The notes below the pieces were generated by a model that was not told the origin of the DNA, did not search any database, and worked only from the letters and a program-made list of their open reading frames with translations. Shown here one piece after another: positions 1-8,088 of a stretch of 27,572 bases of DNA. The DNA comes from an uncultured Clostridia bacterium (lineage in GTDB: Bacteria > Bacillota > Clostridia > TANB77 > CAG-508), in NCBI GenBank assembly GCA_947626205.1, contig CANQRO010000006.1:1-27572 (forward strand), written 5' to 3'. The translations under genes and the position numbers were made by a program. Within the stretch, counting starts at the first letter, position 1. The number at the start of each line of letters is the position of its first letter.

Positions 1-2326
1 TTTTTTCTAATACAGCATTTATCTCCTCATCCGTTAATGTTTTATCCTTTGCTTCAAATGTTAAAGAATATGCCATATTCTTTTTATCACTTGCTATATT
101 TTTACCTGTATAAACATCAAATACTTTTATATCTGTAAGTAGTGAGCCACCTGCTTTTTTTATTTGTTTTTCTATTGTTTCATTAGTCATTTCTTTATCC
201 ACTAGCATACTTAAGTCTTTTTTAACTGGTGGAAATTTAGATACTTCTTTATATTTCATTTTACCTGTTTTTATTTCTAGTAATTTATCTAAATTAATTT
301 CAAATACATATACATCTTCTTTAGTTAATTTTGGATGTACTTTTCCTATAATTCCAACAGTTTTGCCATTTACATTAATTTCCGCTGTTTGAGTAGGATG
401 CAATTCTTCTGGTAAATCTTTTATTCTTAAGAAACTATATCTTCCTTCATAGCCTAAATAATCTAGCAATTCTTCTACAATTCCTTTTACTATATAGAAA
501 TCTACTTTTTTTACATTTCCGATACCTAGGTAATATTCGCCAGAAAGTAATGCTGCAAGCTTTCTCTCTTCCCCATACTCATCATCTGTTTTATAAAAGC
601 TTTTTCCAATTTCGAATATAGAAACATCTTTTATTGTTCTTGAAACATTGTATTCATATATTTTATAAAGTGATGGAAGCATACTTACTCTTAATGTATT
701 TCTTTCTTCTGTTAGAGGATCCATTAATCTTAATGCTTCTTTTTTATCATCCTTCATAAATTGTTTTGCTTCTTTATCATTTACTAATACATATGATAAT
801 GTTTCGTTTAGTCCTAATGCTATCATTTTGTTTCTTATTTCTCTTGTTGTTCTATCATAACTTCCTTTTTTTAGTGGCATAATAGGAAGCGTTCCTTCTA
901 TATTATCAACACCATAGATACGTCCAACTTCTTCTATTAAGTCTTCTGGAATTGAAATATCTATTCTTCTGGTTGGAACAGATACTGTTATTTTTTCTCC
1001 TTTAACTTCATAGGTAAATCCAAGTCTTCTAAATGCATCTAATATATTTTCATTTGAAATATTAGAACCTAAAATGTCATTTATCTTTTTGAAAGTGATA
1101 TCTATTTTTTTATCTTCCTTGTTAGTTTTATCAAAAACAGCCATTCCTCCTACAATTTCTGCATCGGCATATTTTTCTAGTAAATGACATGCTCTCTCTA
1201 TTGCAAGATAAGTCCTATTTGGATCTAACCCTTTTTCAAAACGACTACTTGCTTCACTTCTTAAAATTTTCTTTGATGTATAACGTACTTTTATTGCATC
1301 AAAAATTGCAGCTTCTATAACAATATTCTTTGTTGTAGGCTCAATTTCTGTGTCTAGTCCTCCCATAACTCCTGCAAGTCCAATTGCTCTTTTACCATCA
1401 GAAATAACTATATCTTCTTTAGAAAGTTCTCTTTCTATACCATCTAGAGTTGTTAATTTTTCATTATCTTTTGCCATTCTTACTTCTAACATTCCATGTA
1501 AAGAATCTGCATCATAAAAATGAAGTGGTTGCCCTGTTTCTAGCATTACATAGTTACTAATATCTACAACATTATTTATTGGACGAATACCTGAAGCCAT
1601 AAGTCTATTTTTAATAAATGTTGGACTTTCTTTTATTTCTACATTTTTAACTTTTTTTGATAAGAACAAACTACAATTGTCAGTTGCAATGTTTAATTTG
1701 AAAGTATCATTAATATTTTCAGATGTTTCTTTATAACTAACATTCATTTCTTTAACTTTTTTATCGTATATTGCCCCTATTTCATATGCCATCCCTAGAA
1801 TACTTAATAAATCTCCACGGTTAGCTGTTAAATCAAAATCTATAATAGAATCATCCATTTCTAACAACTTTATTGGATCTTCACCTACTTTGCTATTTAC
1901 AGGTAATTCGTGTATTCCATTTTTATCTGCATCTGTTAAAAATTTATTTTCAAGTCCAAGTTCTTGCATAGAACAAAGCATTCCATTAGATTCTGCTCCT
2001 CTTATAATACCTTTCTTAATTGTAACTCCACCTGGTAATTCTGCTCCCGGTAATGCCACAATTACTTTTAAACCTTTTCTTACATTAGGTGCTCCACATA
2101 CTATATTTAAAACTTCTTTTCCTATATCTACCTTGCATATATGTAAATGATCTGAATCTGGATGCATATCACATTCCTTTACTTCACCAACTACTAAATT
2201 TGTAGCATTAATCATTTTTTCCGCAGAATCATATTCATTTCCAACACTTGTCATATCATCAGCTAACTTTTTAACATCTACATCTATATCAACATAGTCT
2301 TTTACAAAATTTGTGCTTAATTTCAT
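1..2326 (-). CDS. pheT: Phenylalanine-tRNA ligase beta subunit (partial, C-terminal end cut by window edge)
   Basis: The beta chain of the heterotetrameric PheRS helps bind tRNA-Phe and carries the editing site; the alpha chain (pheS) holds the catalytic site. The frame is open from the ATG at 2326 to the window edge, 775 residues, with no internal stop that I can see. The N-terminus reads as the usual tRNA-binding (EMAP/OB-like) module, with a CGAPN segment typical of PheT. The last visible residues (DKTLTDEEIN and on) are the end of the C-terminal FDX-ACB anticodon-binding domain, so only about 10-20 residues are missing. The start overlaps the end of pheS: an AAAGGATG ribosome site lies just upstream and only one base separates the pheS stop from the ATG, implying translational coupling. 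It is expressed from the T-box-controlled pheS promoter. Confidence 0.97.
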   Translation of the reverse strand, partial: MKLSTNFVKDYVDIDVDVKKLADDMTSVGNEYDSAEKMINATNLVVGEVKECDMHPDSDHLHICKVDIGKEVLNIVCGAPNVRKGLKVIVALPGAELPGGVTIKKGIIRGAESNGMLCSMQELGLENKFLTDADKNGIHELPVNSKVGEDPIKLLEMDDSIIDFDLTANRGDLLSILGMAYEIGAIYDKKVKEMNVSYKETSENINDTFKLNIATDNCSLFLSKKVKNVEIKESPTFIKNRLMASGIRPINNVVDISNYVMLETGQPLHFYDADSLHGMLEVRMAKDNEKLTTLDGIERELSKEDIVISDGKRAIGLAGVMGGLDTEIEPTTKNIVIEAAIFDAIKVRYTSKKILRSEASSRFEKGLDPNRTYLAIERACHLLEKYADAEIVGGMAVFDKTNKEDKKIDITFKKINDILGSNISNENILDAFRRLGFTYEVKGEKITVSVPTRRIDISIPEDLIEEVGRIYGVDNIEGTLPIMPLKKGSYDRTTREIRNKMIALGLNETLSYVLVNDKEAKQFMKDDKKEALRLMDPLTEERNTLRVSMLPSLYKIYEYNVSRTIKDVSIFEIGKSFYKTDDEYGEERKLAALLSGEYYLGIGNVKKVDFYIVKGIVEELLDYLGYEGRYSFLRIKDLPEELHPTQTAEINVNGKTVGIIGKVHPKLTKEDVYVFEINLDKLLEIKTGKMKYKEVSKFPPVKKDLSMLVDKEMTNETIEKQIKKAGGSLLTDIKVFDVYTGKNIASDKKNMAYSLTFEAKDKTLTDEEINAVLEK

Positions 2327-2327
2327 A

Positions 2328-3365
2328 TTAATCATCCTTTCTATCAAATTGATTTAAAAATCTTACATCATTTGCATAAATCAAACGTATATCTGTTATT
2401 CCATATTTAAACATTGCTAAACGATCTAATCCTGTTCCAAATGCAAATCCGCTATATTTTTCTGGATCATATCCATTCATTTTTAATACATTTGGATGTA
2501 CCATTCCAGATCCTAAAATTTCAATCCAGCCTGTTTGTTTGCATAGGTTGCAACCTTTTCCCCCACATTTAAAGCAACTAACATCTACTTCATATGATGG
2601 TTCTGTAAATGGGAAATAACTTGGACGGAAACGTAATTTAGAATCTTCTCCTAGCATATGTTTTACGAATACTTCCAATGTTCCTTTTAAATGTGCAAGA
2701 CTAATACCTTCATCTATAACTAATCCTTCAATTTGACCAAATTGATGAGAGTGTGTGGCATCATCATCTCTACGGTATGTTTTTCCAGGACACACTACAC
2801 GAATTGGAGTTTTTTCTTTATTTGCCATCATTGTTCTTGCTTGAACAGAAGATGTTTGTGTTCTTAATAAATATTCTGTTGTAATATAAAATGTATCTTG
2901 CATATCTCTTGCTGGATGACCCTTTGGAAGGTTTAGTCTTTCAAAGCAATATTCATCTGTTTCTAGTTCTGGTCCATCTACTACATCATACCCCATAGAA
3001 ACGAATAAATCTTCTAGTTCCTCTATAATACGATTTATAGGATGCTTACTTCCTCTTACTATTTTACTTGATGGTAAAGTAAGGTCTATTTTTTCACTTT
3101 CTAATTTTTTATTTAATTCCATAAGTTGCAAAGCTTGTTCTTTATTAGTAATAAGTGATTCTAATTCATCTCTTACTTTATTTACAAGCTCTCCAATTAT
3201 AGGTCTTTCTTCTGGTGATAATGCCCCCATTCCTCTTAAAAGTGCTGTCAATTCTCCTTTTTTGCCTAATGCCTTAACTCTTACTTCATCTAATGCTTGC
3301 AAACTTTCAGCTTTTTCAATCTCCTCTTTTGCTAAATTTTTAATTTGCTCAATTTGTTCTTTCAT
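2328..3365 (-). CDS. pheS: Phenylalanine-tRNA ligase alpha subunit
   Basis: The catalytic subunit of PheRS charges tRNA-Phe with phenylalanine in the cytoplasm. The 345 residues match the usual length of about 340-350. An N-terminal coiled-coil tRNA-binding arm (roughly residues 1-90) is followed by the class II synthetase core. Visible class II elements include the motif 2 region around FRPSYFPFTEPS and motif 3 near the C-terminus (GTGLDRLAMFKYG). A Cys-rich insert (CFKCGGKGCNLC) typical of many Firmicute PheS lies between them. The ATG at 3365 is preceded by AAAGGA about 13 bases upstream, a slightly long spacing. It is first in the pheS-pheT operon behind a T-box. Confidence 0.98.
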   Translation of the reverse strand: MKEQIEQIKNLAKEEIEKAESLQALDEVRVKALGKKGELTALLRGMGALSPEERPIIGELVNKVRDELESLITNKEQALQLMELNKKLESEKIDLTLPSSKIVRGSKHPINRIIEELEDLFVSMGYDVVDGPELETDEYCFERLNLPKGHPARDMQDTFYITTEYLLRTQTSSVQARTMMANKEKTPIRVVCPGKTYRRDDDATHSHQFGQIEGLVIDEGISLAHLKGTLEVFVKHMLGEDSKLRFRPSYFPFTEPSYEVDVSCFKCGGKGCNLCKQTGWIEILGSGMVHPNVLKMNGYDPEKYSGFAFGTGLDRLAMFKYGITDIRLIYANDVRFLNQFDRKDD

Positions 3366-3429
3366 GGCTTTTAATCATTCCTTTCTTTGCCTCCGACTAA
3401 TTTACGAAAAGCATAAATTTATATTTTCT

Positions 3430-3686
3430 TTAAAAAACAAAAACGGATTCATTTTCCTACTTTATAGGACGAAATGAATCCGTGGTACCACCTAATTTTG
3501 TTAATTTAATAACCTCATTAAAGTTATAACGTAACTACCGTCTAGCCCTACTTTAATTTCAAGCAAGAACTTAAAAAAGTGAAATTTCAGTTAAACTTAC
3601 GGATTTGGATTTTCAGCTTATATCCAAATTCTCTTTTTCCGAAACCATTTAACCTACTTTGCTTTTTTCTTAGTTTTTTATATGTA
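3430..3686 (-). promoter_or_regulatory. T-box riboswitch controlling pheST (specifier UUC, Phe)
   Basis: Minus-strand leader RNA that senses uncharged tRNA-Phe. The T-box core GGTGGTACCACG lies at 3481-3492. The competing terminator is a perfect arm pair (CGGATTCATTT) at 3444-3482 followed by a U-rich run at 3430-3443. In Stem I the 5' side of the internal loop has AGUA and the 3' side has GAA followed by UUC-A, which is the loop E plus specifier arrangement known for T-boxes; the UUC lies at 3581-3583. UUC is a Phe codon, matching the downstream pheS. Outer helices AAAAAAG/CUUUUUU and GUUAAA/UUUAAC close the loop on either side. Confidence 0.95.
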
Positions 3687-3687
3687 T

Positions 3688-3719
3688 ATTATATTAACAT
3701 ATCTTTTGAAAATATTCAA
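3688..3719 (-). promoter_or_regulatory. Promoter for the pheST leader
   Basis: On the minus strand TTGAAT (3714-3719) precedes an AT-rich -10 region. TAATAT (3691-3696) sits at 17-base spacing, while the better match TATAAT (3688-3693) is at 20. It is a sigma-A-type promoter in the right place for the T-box leader; the exact -10 is uncertain. Confidence 0.6.
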
Positions 3720-3727
3720 GCTTTTTA

Positions 3728-3756
3728 TTGTAATTTAAAGGAAAAATTGGTATAAT
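3728..3756 (+). promoter_or_regulatory. Promoter for the RelB/RelE-type operon
   Basis: TTGTAA (3728-3733), 17 bases, then TATAAT (3751-3756) with an upstream TGG (extended -10). An AGAGAGGTG ribosome site follows near 3776, before the ATG at 3792. Confidence 0.75.
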
Positions 3757-3791
3757 TATATTATTCTGTTAAATAGAGAGGTGTTAATAAA

Positions 3792-4088
3792 ATGTCTGAT
3801 GCTCAATTACAAGCAATTAAAGATGTTATAAAAATGACTCCAAGACTTAATATGGATTGCTTAACTTCCATTAAAATATTAATGGAAAAAGCCATTGATT
3901 CTGAATTACTTCATTTAGAACCAACTATAATCTTGGAAAATATGGATATTACCGAAAAAGTAATGTATTTAGATTATCTAACCGAAAGTCAATCTACTAA
4001 AGAAAATGAATTAAACAATACTATATCTTTAGAAGAACTTCTAAAAAGAGAGGGGTTGACTTTTGATGATTTACAAAATAACAATTAG
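3792..4088 (+). CDS. RelB-like antitoxin
   Basis: Predicted antitoxin of a type II toxin-antitoxin pair; it should bind and neutralise the RelE-type toxin encoded directly downstream and repress the operon. It has 98 residues, a little longer than most RelB proteins. The C-terminal segment SLEELLKREGLTFDDL matches the pattern common at the end of RelB/Phd-type antitoxins (an LEE-L-KE-GL-DDL kind of tail that wraps the toxin). The N-terminal part resembles nothing I can name. The ATG at 3792 has AGAGAGGTG upstream. The stop overlaps the toxin start by 23 bases, typical for antitoxin-toxin coupling. The family call rests on the tail, size and neighbour. Confidence 0.75.
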   Translation: MSDAQLQAIKDVIKMTPRLNMDCLTSIKILMEKAIDSELLHLEPTIILENMDITEKVMYLDYLTESQSTKENELNNTISLEELLKREGLTFDDLQNNN

Positions 4089-4318
4089 ACCCAAAGCTTT
4101 GAAATTTATAGAAAAACAAGATAAATTTCAAAGACTGCGCTTGTATAAGGCAATTTATAATCTTCCTTGTGGAGATGTAAAAAAACTCGCTGGTTATAAA
4201 AATGATTATCGTCTTAGAGTTCGGCGATTACAGAATTATATATACAATTTTTCAAAATAATCTTACAATACTTATTACAAAAGTTTCTAATAGAGGTCAA
4301 ATTTATAAATCTTATTAA
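4066..4318 (+). CDS. RelE/ParE-family toxin, interrupted by +1 frameshift at a CGG codon
   Basis: RelE-superfamily ribosome-dependent mRNA interferase or ParE-like toxin. From ATG 4066 (ribosome site AGAGGGG; an in-frame TTG lies just before) the frame reads a normal RelE N-terminus up to the KNDYRLRV segment, then hits CGG at 4222-4224 and would end after a nonsense tail at 4260. Dropping the C at 4222 restores GDYRIIYTIFQNN and continues through a typical RelE C-terminus (VSNRGQIYKSY) to a TAA at 4316-4318, giving 83 residues, normal for the family. The restored glycine belongs to the conserved RVGDYRIIY core. It could be a disabled toxin, a sequence error, or a gene decoded by +1 frameshifting; recX carries the same kind of break (see findings). 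Confidence 0.85.
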
Positions 4319-4503
4319 AATTATTTTTCAAATTTTATTTGTTCAAAAATAAATTCAAAATACAAGTAAAAATTACATACTATGCATTAAAATTATCATT
4401 TTTTGATAGTTCTATTAAACATATCTATAAGATTTTTATGTTAATAACCCATGCAGTCATTACTGAATTCTTAGGGTGCATATTATTTCATATTTCAATA
4501 CAT
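4319..4503. other. Non-coding gap, nothing recognised
   Basis: AT-rich sequence between the restored toxin stop and the 3' end of the probable 6S RNA. An open frame runs across it and through the RNA on the plus strand, but it has no ribosome site and no recognisable protein. I see no convincing terminator for the toxin operon here. Confidence 0.5.
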
Positions 4504-4716
4504 AAAAAAGCCCCCGCCTTAGCCGTCATTCTCAAGAGATTTTACAGGACCTGTACTCACACAGGTGGGTGCTTACCTAAATACTCCTGGGTTTCTTACA
4601 TAAATGCAAGCATACACGCCATATTCAGAGGTGGGCTCCCAATTCCAAAACTTGTAGGTTCTAAAATATCTTGTTTGTCGCACTACGCAGGGAAAATTAT
4701 TAACTTATTTAATTGT
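4504..4716 (-). ncRNA. ssrS: Probable 6S RNA
   Basis: 6S RNA mimics an open promoter and binds sigma-A RNA polymerase. On the minus strand a promoter (4723-4751) is followed by about 200 nt that fold as one long rod. CCCUGC near the 5' end (4687-4692) pairs with GCGGGG near the 3' end (4512-4517), with a U-run at 4504-4509 after it. Inside, UUGGG/CCCAG, an apical CUUGCA/UGUAAG hairpin, and an ACCUGU/ACAGGU hairpin are visible around a poorly paired centre. Segments such as GGGAGCCCACCU and GGUAAGCACCCACCU look to me like Firmicute 6S RNAs, but that is from memory. Length, rod shape, own promoter and terminator fit; identity should be confirmed with the 6S covariance model. Confidence 0.65.
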
Positions 4717-4722
4717 AATTTT

Positions 4723-4751
4723 ATTCTAGCATAGAGTTACTTTTACTTCAA
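4723..4751 (-). promoter_or_regulatory. Promoter of the probable 6S RNA
   Basis: TTGAAG (4746-4751), 17 bases, TAGAAT (4723-4728) with TGC directly upstream (extended -10). It would start transcription near 4716. Confidence 0.75.
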
Positions 4752-4848
4752 ATACCTGTTTCTTTCGTTTTTAGCCTTTAAACTTATTTTAACCAATTTT
4801 TCTTTATTTTATCTATCTATCTCTATTTTATTCATTATAATTTAAATG

Positions 4849-4877
4849 TTGCATAATTTTTAATGATATGGTAAAAT
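4849..4877 (+). promoter_or_regulatory. Promoter without a gene (short RNA unit)
   Basis: TTGCAT (4849-4854), 17 bases, TAAAAT (4872-4877) preceded by TGG. Only about 45 bases follow before a strong terminator, with no room for a protein gene. Confidence 0.55.
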
Positions 4878-4894
4878 AAAGGTTAGAAGTTTTT

Positions 4895-4927
4895 AAGAGA
4901 TGCACTTTTTAAGCATCTCTTTTTTTA
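4895..4927 (+). terminator. Rho-independent terminator, plus-strand oriented
   Basis: AAGAGATGC pairs with GCATCTCTT across a 9-base loop and is followed by a T-run on the plus strand. On the minus strand the hairpin is followed by TAAAAAC, so it is a poor terminator for uppP, whose stop lies just beside it. Confidence 0.75.
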
Positions 4928-4932
4928 TTCTT

Positions 4933-5739
4933 TTATACAATTATAAATGATAATGCAATAACTAGAATACCAACAACAACACGATAAATTGCAAACCATT
5001 TAAAGCTTCCTTTTTTTAAGTATTCCAATAAGAATTTTATTACGAAAATTCCTACTAAGAAACTTGCAAGAACTCCTACAAAAAATGGAATACTAAATAC
5101 AAAATCTTTGAATTTATATAGTGTAGCTGCAAAAACTATTGGTGTTGATAGTAAAAAAGAATATTTTGCTGTGCTTTCCCTGTCTACTCCCATAAGCCTA
5201 CCTGTAGTCATTGTTACTCCCGAACGTGAAACTCCTGGAATAAATGCAAGTGCTTGTGATAAACCAATTAGAAAAGTTTGTTTTAGGCTCATATGTTCAT
5301 AATCTGTATTTGATTTTGCATTTTTATCTACTATATATAAAATTACACCCATAACTGCAAGAGCAATTCCCATAATAATTGGCTTAGTTAATGCATCTTC
5401 TAAAAAGTGATCTAGCAAAAAGCCTATGGCACCACCTGGTATAGTTGCCAAAACTATATACCAGAACATTCTTCCTTCCGTTGATTTCTGTTTCTTTACA
5501 ACTTGTAAGTATCCACCTTTTATTAAATTAATCCAATCTTTAAAAAAGAAAATAGCAATAGCTAATAGTGTTCCAAAGTGTAAAGCCACATCAAAACCTT
5601 CAAATGCATTAACAAATTCTTGTGATTTTGTCCATCCTAATAACCATGGTATAATATTTAAATGTGCAGAACTAGATATTGGTAATAATTCTGTTAGTCC
5701 TTGCACAACTCCTAAAATAATTGCTTGTAAAATACTCAT
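4933..5739 (-). CDS. uppP: Undecaprenyl-diphosphatase (UppP/BacA)
   Basis: Integral membrane phosphatase that converts undecaprenyl diphosphate to the monophosphate, recycling the lipid carrier for peptidoglycan; it also gives bacitracin tolerance. The 268 residues match the family. Two active-site signatures are present: Q13 through E17 to H26 (QGLTELLPISSSAH) and PGVSRSG at 168-174. Several hydrophobic helices fill the rest. It lies 23 bases downstream of dpaA on the same strand and so probably shares its transcript. A housekeeping role is certain enough; cotranscription with a spore gene hints at extra UppP supply during cortex synthesis, which is inference. Confidence 0.97.
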   Translation of the reverse strand: MSILQAIILGVVQGLTELLPISSSAHLNIIPWLLGWTKSQEFVNAFEGFDVALHFGTLLAIAIFFFKDWINLIKGGYLQVVKKQKSTEGRMFWYIVLATIPGGAIGFLLDHFLEDALTKPIIMGIALAVMGVILYIVDKNAKSNTDYEHMSLKQTFLIGLSQALAFIPGVSRSGVTMTTGRLMGVDRESTAKYSFLLSTPIVFAATLYKFKDFVFSIPFFVGVLASFLVGIFVIKFLLEYLKKGSFKWFAIYRVVVGILVIALSFIIV

Positions 5740-5762
5740 TTTAATTCCTCTTTTCCTTAGTT

Positions 5763-6632
5763 TTAATTCATTTCTTTTATCATATTTACTAATGTTTCTT
5801 TCATAAATTCAGCTGATGTTACAGGAGATATTTTTCCTGGAAGCGATAATGCCCAATTGAATTTAATACCTAATTCTTTAACTGCTAGTCTATCTACTCC
5901 CCCAGGATTTGATGCTAAATCTATTATTAGTGCATCTTTTTTTACTTCATTTAACATATTTTTATCTAGTAAAACATATGGAATTGTATTAATTATTATA
6001 TCAAATCTATGTAAGTTTTCTTTTAATTCGTTTAAGTTTATCGGTTCATATCCATATGCTTTTATCCATGCAAGATCGCTTGCTTTTCTTGCCTCGCAAG
6101 AAACATTTGCACCAATTCCATCTAACATTTTAGATAATATCTTTCCTATTCTTCCAAAGCCTAGAACTAATACATTATTTCCATGTAAATTTTTAGGTGT
6201 TTCTGTAATGGCAATTTGAATTGCACCTTCAGCTGTTGAAATTGCATTTAATACAGCTAATTCTTCTCTTTTTATTATATCTAGAATAGTAACATCTTTT
6301 TCTTTTGCAAAATCATATAATTCTTGTTTGATTGAACCTGCTATAAGTGTTTTCCCAGAAATACTTTCTATTAATTCTTTTACACTAACTTTTTCATTAC
6401 TGAAAGGAGTATTTATAAATTCTCCATCACTAGATAATGGTAATGGTCCAAGAACTAAATCCGCTTCTTTTACACATTCATTAATGCTTTCACATTTTTT
6501 GGCATTAATCTCATATGCTTTTTCCAATGCGTAAGTTTTAACAGAAAAATTTTCTTTTTCGAGCATAGAAACTAGTTTTACAATCCTTAAGTCTCCACCA
6601 ATAATAGCTATGTTTTTTATCAAATGAATCAC
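5763..6632 (-). CDS. dpaA: Dipicolinate synthase subunit A
   Basis: DpaA (SpoVFA) is the dehydrogenase-like subunit that helps make dipicolinic acid in the mother cell, needed for spore core dehydration and heat resistance. The 289 residues show an N-terminal dinucleotide-fold start (IAIIGGDLR), a central Rossmann motif GFGRIG at 158-163, then DLASNPGG (238-245) and WALSLPGK (260-267), characteristic of DpaA. The listed start is a GTG only three bases from an AGAGAGG ribosome site; a TTG at 6623 (MIKNIAIIGGD) gives about 12 bases and fits the family N-terminus better. dpaB, usually next door, is absent; uppP follows instead. Confidence 0.95.
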   Translation of the reverse strand: MIHLIKNIAIIGGDLRIVKLVSMLEKENFSVKTYALEKAYEINAKKCESINECVKEADLVLGPLPLSSDGEFINTPFSNEKVSVKELIESISGKTLIAGSIKQELYDFAKEKDVTILDIIKREELAVLNAISTAEGAIQIAITETPKNLHGNNVLVLGFGRIGKILSKMLDGIGANVSCEARKASDLAWIKAYGYEPINLNELKENLHRFDIIINTIPYVLLDKNMLNEVKKDALIIDLASNPGGVDRLAVKELGIKFNWALSLPGKISPVTSAEFMKETLVNMIKEMN

Positions 6633-6675
6633 TTTCCTCTCTTGTTCACATTATATTATTACTTTGGTTCTTTTA

Positions 6676-7878
6676 TTACTCTTCTCTTTCTTTCCAATAT
6701 TCGTTTTCTATCTCTTTATTATCTTTTTTTACTTCTTGTTCATTACGACTTAATTTTCCTACTAACTTAGTGGTTTCCTCTAAGTGCTTTTTAGCTTTTC
6801 TTTCTTTTTTAGTTAATTCTACTTCTTTTTCCTCTACCTCTTCTAGATTTGGAAAATTAATAAAAGATTTTATTGGGAAAAATAATGGTTCATTTTCTGC
6901 TTTTTTATAAATATGTGGATTTTCATCTATTGCTACATTTAAATACTTTATAGCATTTTCTTTATCTCCTTTAAGCATATAAATTTTTGCAAGGCAATAG
7001 TATGAATCTGGTTCTATTTCTTTATTTTCAGCACTTTTTAAGAAATATTTTTCAGCTTCTTCTAAATCATTATATATTAAACTAATTTGTGCTAAATTGT
7101 AGTATGAATTATACAACAAAGTATTAATTTCAGAAGCCTTTTCATAACAAGCTTTTGCATTTTGAAAATCATTTAACATTGTATAAACCATTCCTAAGTT
7201 ATAATATAATTCATAACTTAAAGGATTATATTTTAATGCATCATTATATATGTTAGTTGCTTCTTTATATCTTTCTTGTTCACAATAGATATCTCCTAAT
7301 AATTCTGTTGCTTCAATCATATCTGGTTTTTTGCGCAATAAATTTTCTAGCATTTGTGAAGCTTCATCTTTTTTATCTAATTCATTTAATAAATACGAAA
7401 TTCGATAATATGAATTATAATCTTGCTTATTAATATCTATAACCTGTACATATTCATCTATTGCTTTTCTCATTCCACCCTCTTTTTCGTAAGTTTCTGC
7501 TAATAATTTATGCCCATAATAACTTTCAGGATATTTACCCACCAATTTAATTAGGAAATTTTTTGCTTCTTTAGGTCTTTTTAAAAGAGTAGCAACCTTA
7601 TATAATGTAATATATAACATTTCTGAGAAATTAAGTTTTTTATATTCCATTATAATAATAAATATCGGAATAATGATTGATAATACATATATAAATATTC
7701 TTAAAAATAAACTTAATTCTAATTTAAAAATAATTTCAATAAAATTAATAGCAATTCCAAGTGCTTGCATACAAAGAATTGCAACGTAATTAGAATCATT
7801 TTTTTGAATCATTCTAAAAAATATAAATATAAACAATGAAAATGCTAATACATTAAATATGATTTTCTCTAATATCAT
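6676..7878 (-). CDS. TPR-repeat membrane protein, function unknown
   Basis: A membrane-anchored scaffold of unknown role. From ATG 7878, which has AGGAGAT six bases upstream, it is 400 residues; an upstream in-frame extension to 7977 lacks a ribosome site. The N-terminus has three hydrophobic segments (about residues 5-20, 30-52 and 60-80). A long array of about seven tetratricopeptide repeats follows, for example YYNLGMVYTMLNDFQNAKAC. The C-terminal 60 residues are highly charged, Glu/Lys-rich and probably coiled or disordered. It is the first gene of a run with dpaA and uppP (gap 43 bases), so a role near cell-wall or spore assembly is possible, but I do not recognise a named family beyond TPR. 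Confidence 0.85.
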   Translation of the reverse strand: MILEKIIFNVLAFSLFIFIFFRMIQKNDSNYVAILCMQALGIAINFIEIIFKLELSLFLRIFIYVLSIIIPIFIIIMEYKKLNFSEMLYITLYKVATLLKRPKEAKNFLIKLVGKYPESYYGHKLLAETYEKEGGMRKAIDEYVQVIDINKQDYNSYYRISYLLNELDKKDEASQMLENLLRKKPDMIEATELLGDIYCEQERYKEATNIYNDALKYNPLSYELYYNLGMVYTMLNDFQNAKACYEKASEINTLLYNSYYNLAQISLIYNDLEEAEKYFLKSAENKEIEPDSYYCLAKIYMLKGDKENAIKYLNVAIDENPHIYKKAENEPLFFPIKSFINFPNLEEVEEKEVELTKKERKAKKHLEETTKLVGKLSRNEQEVKKDNKEIENEYWKEREE

Positions 7879-7939
7879 TTTTATCTCCTCTTTTTTTGAT
7901 ACATATATTTTATGACATTTTTTAGAAAAAGTCCATAGT

Positions 7940-7968
7940 ATTGTACAATAAAATGTAAGTAACATTAA
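7940..7968 (-). promoter_or_regulatory. Candidate promoter for the TPR-dpaA-uppP operon
   Basis: On the minus strand TTAATG (7963-7968), 17 bases, TACAAT (7940-7945) preceded by TTG. The -10 lies in a perfect palindrome TATTGTACAATA (7939-7950) that recurs upstream of the HD-domain gene. The rest of the 7879-8028 gap shows nothing else. Confidence 0.5.
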
Positions 7969-8028
7969 ATTTTCCATTTATATTCTTTTTATTTATTTTT
8001 ACACATCTGTTAATACAAACTATAAATA

Positions 8029-8057
8029 TTGTCAACGATTTTTTATTATGATATAAT
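8029..8057 (+). promoter_or_regulatory. Promoter of the HAD nucleotidase gene
   Basis: TTGTCA (8029-8034), 17 bases, TATAAT (8052-8057): a near-consensus sigma-A promoter about 32 bases before the start codon. Confidence 0.8.
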
Positions 8058-8088
8058 TTAAACGTCTTATTTAATGGAGGGTAAAGTA

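Noticed and set aside
4066..4318. Sequencing or assembly error as the cause of the relE and recX breaks
   Set aside because: Not excluded, but neither site is a homopolymer and both create the same otherwise avoided codon CGG, so error alone is a poor explanation. Kept as the main alternative.
4339..4734. Plus-strand open frame of 131 codons
   Set aside because: It runs through the probable 6S RNA in antisense, lacks a ribosome site and has no protein-like features.
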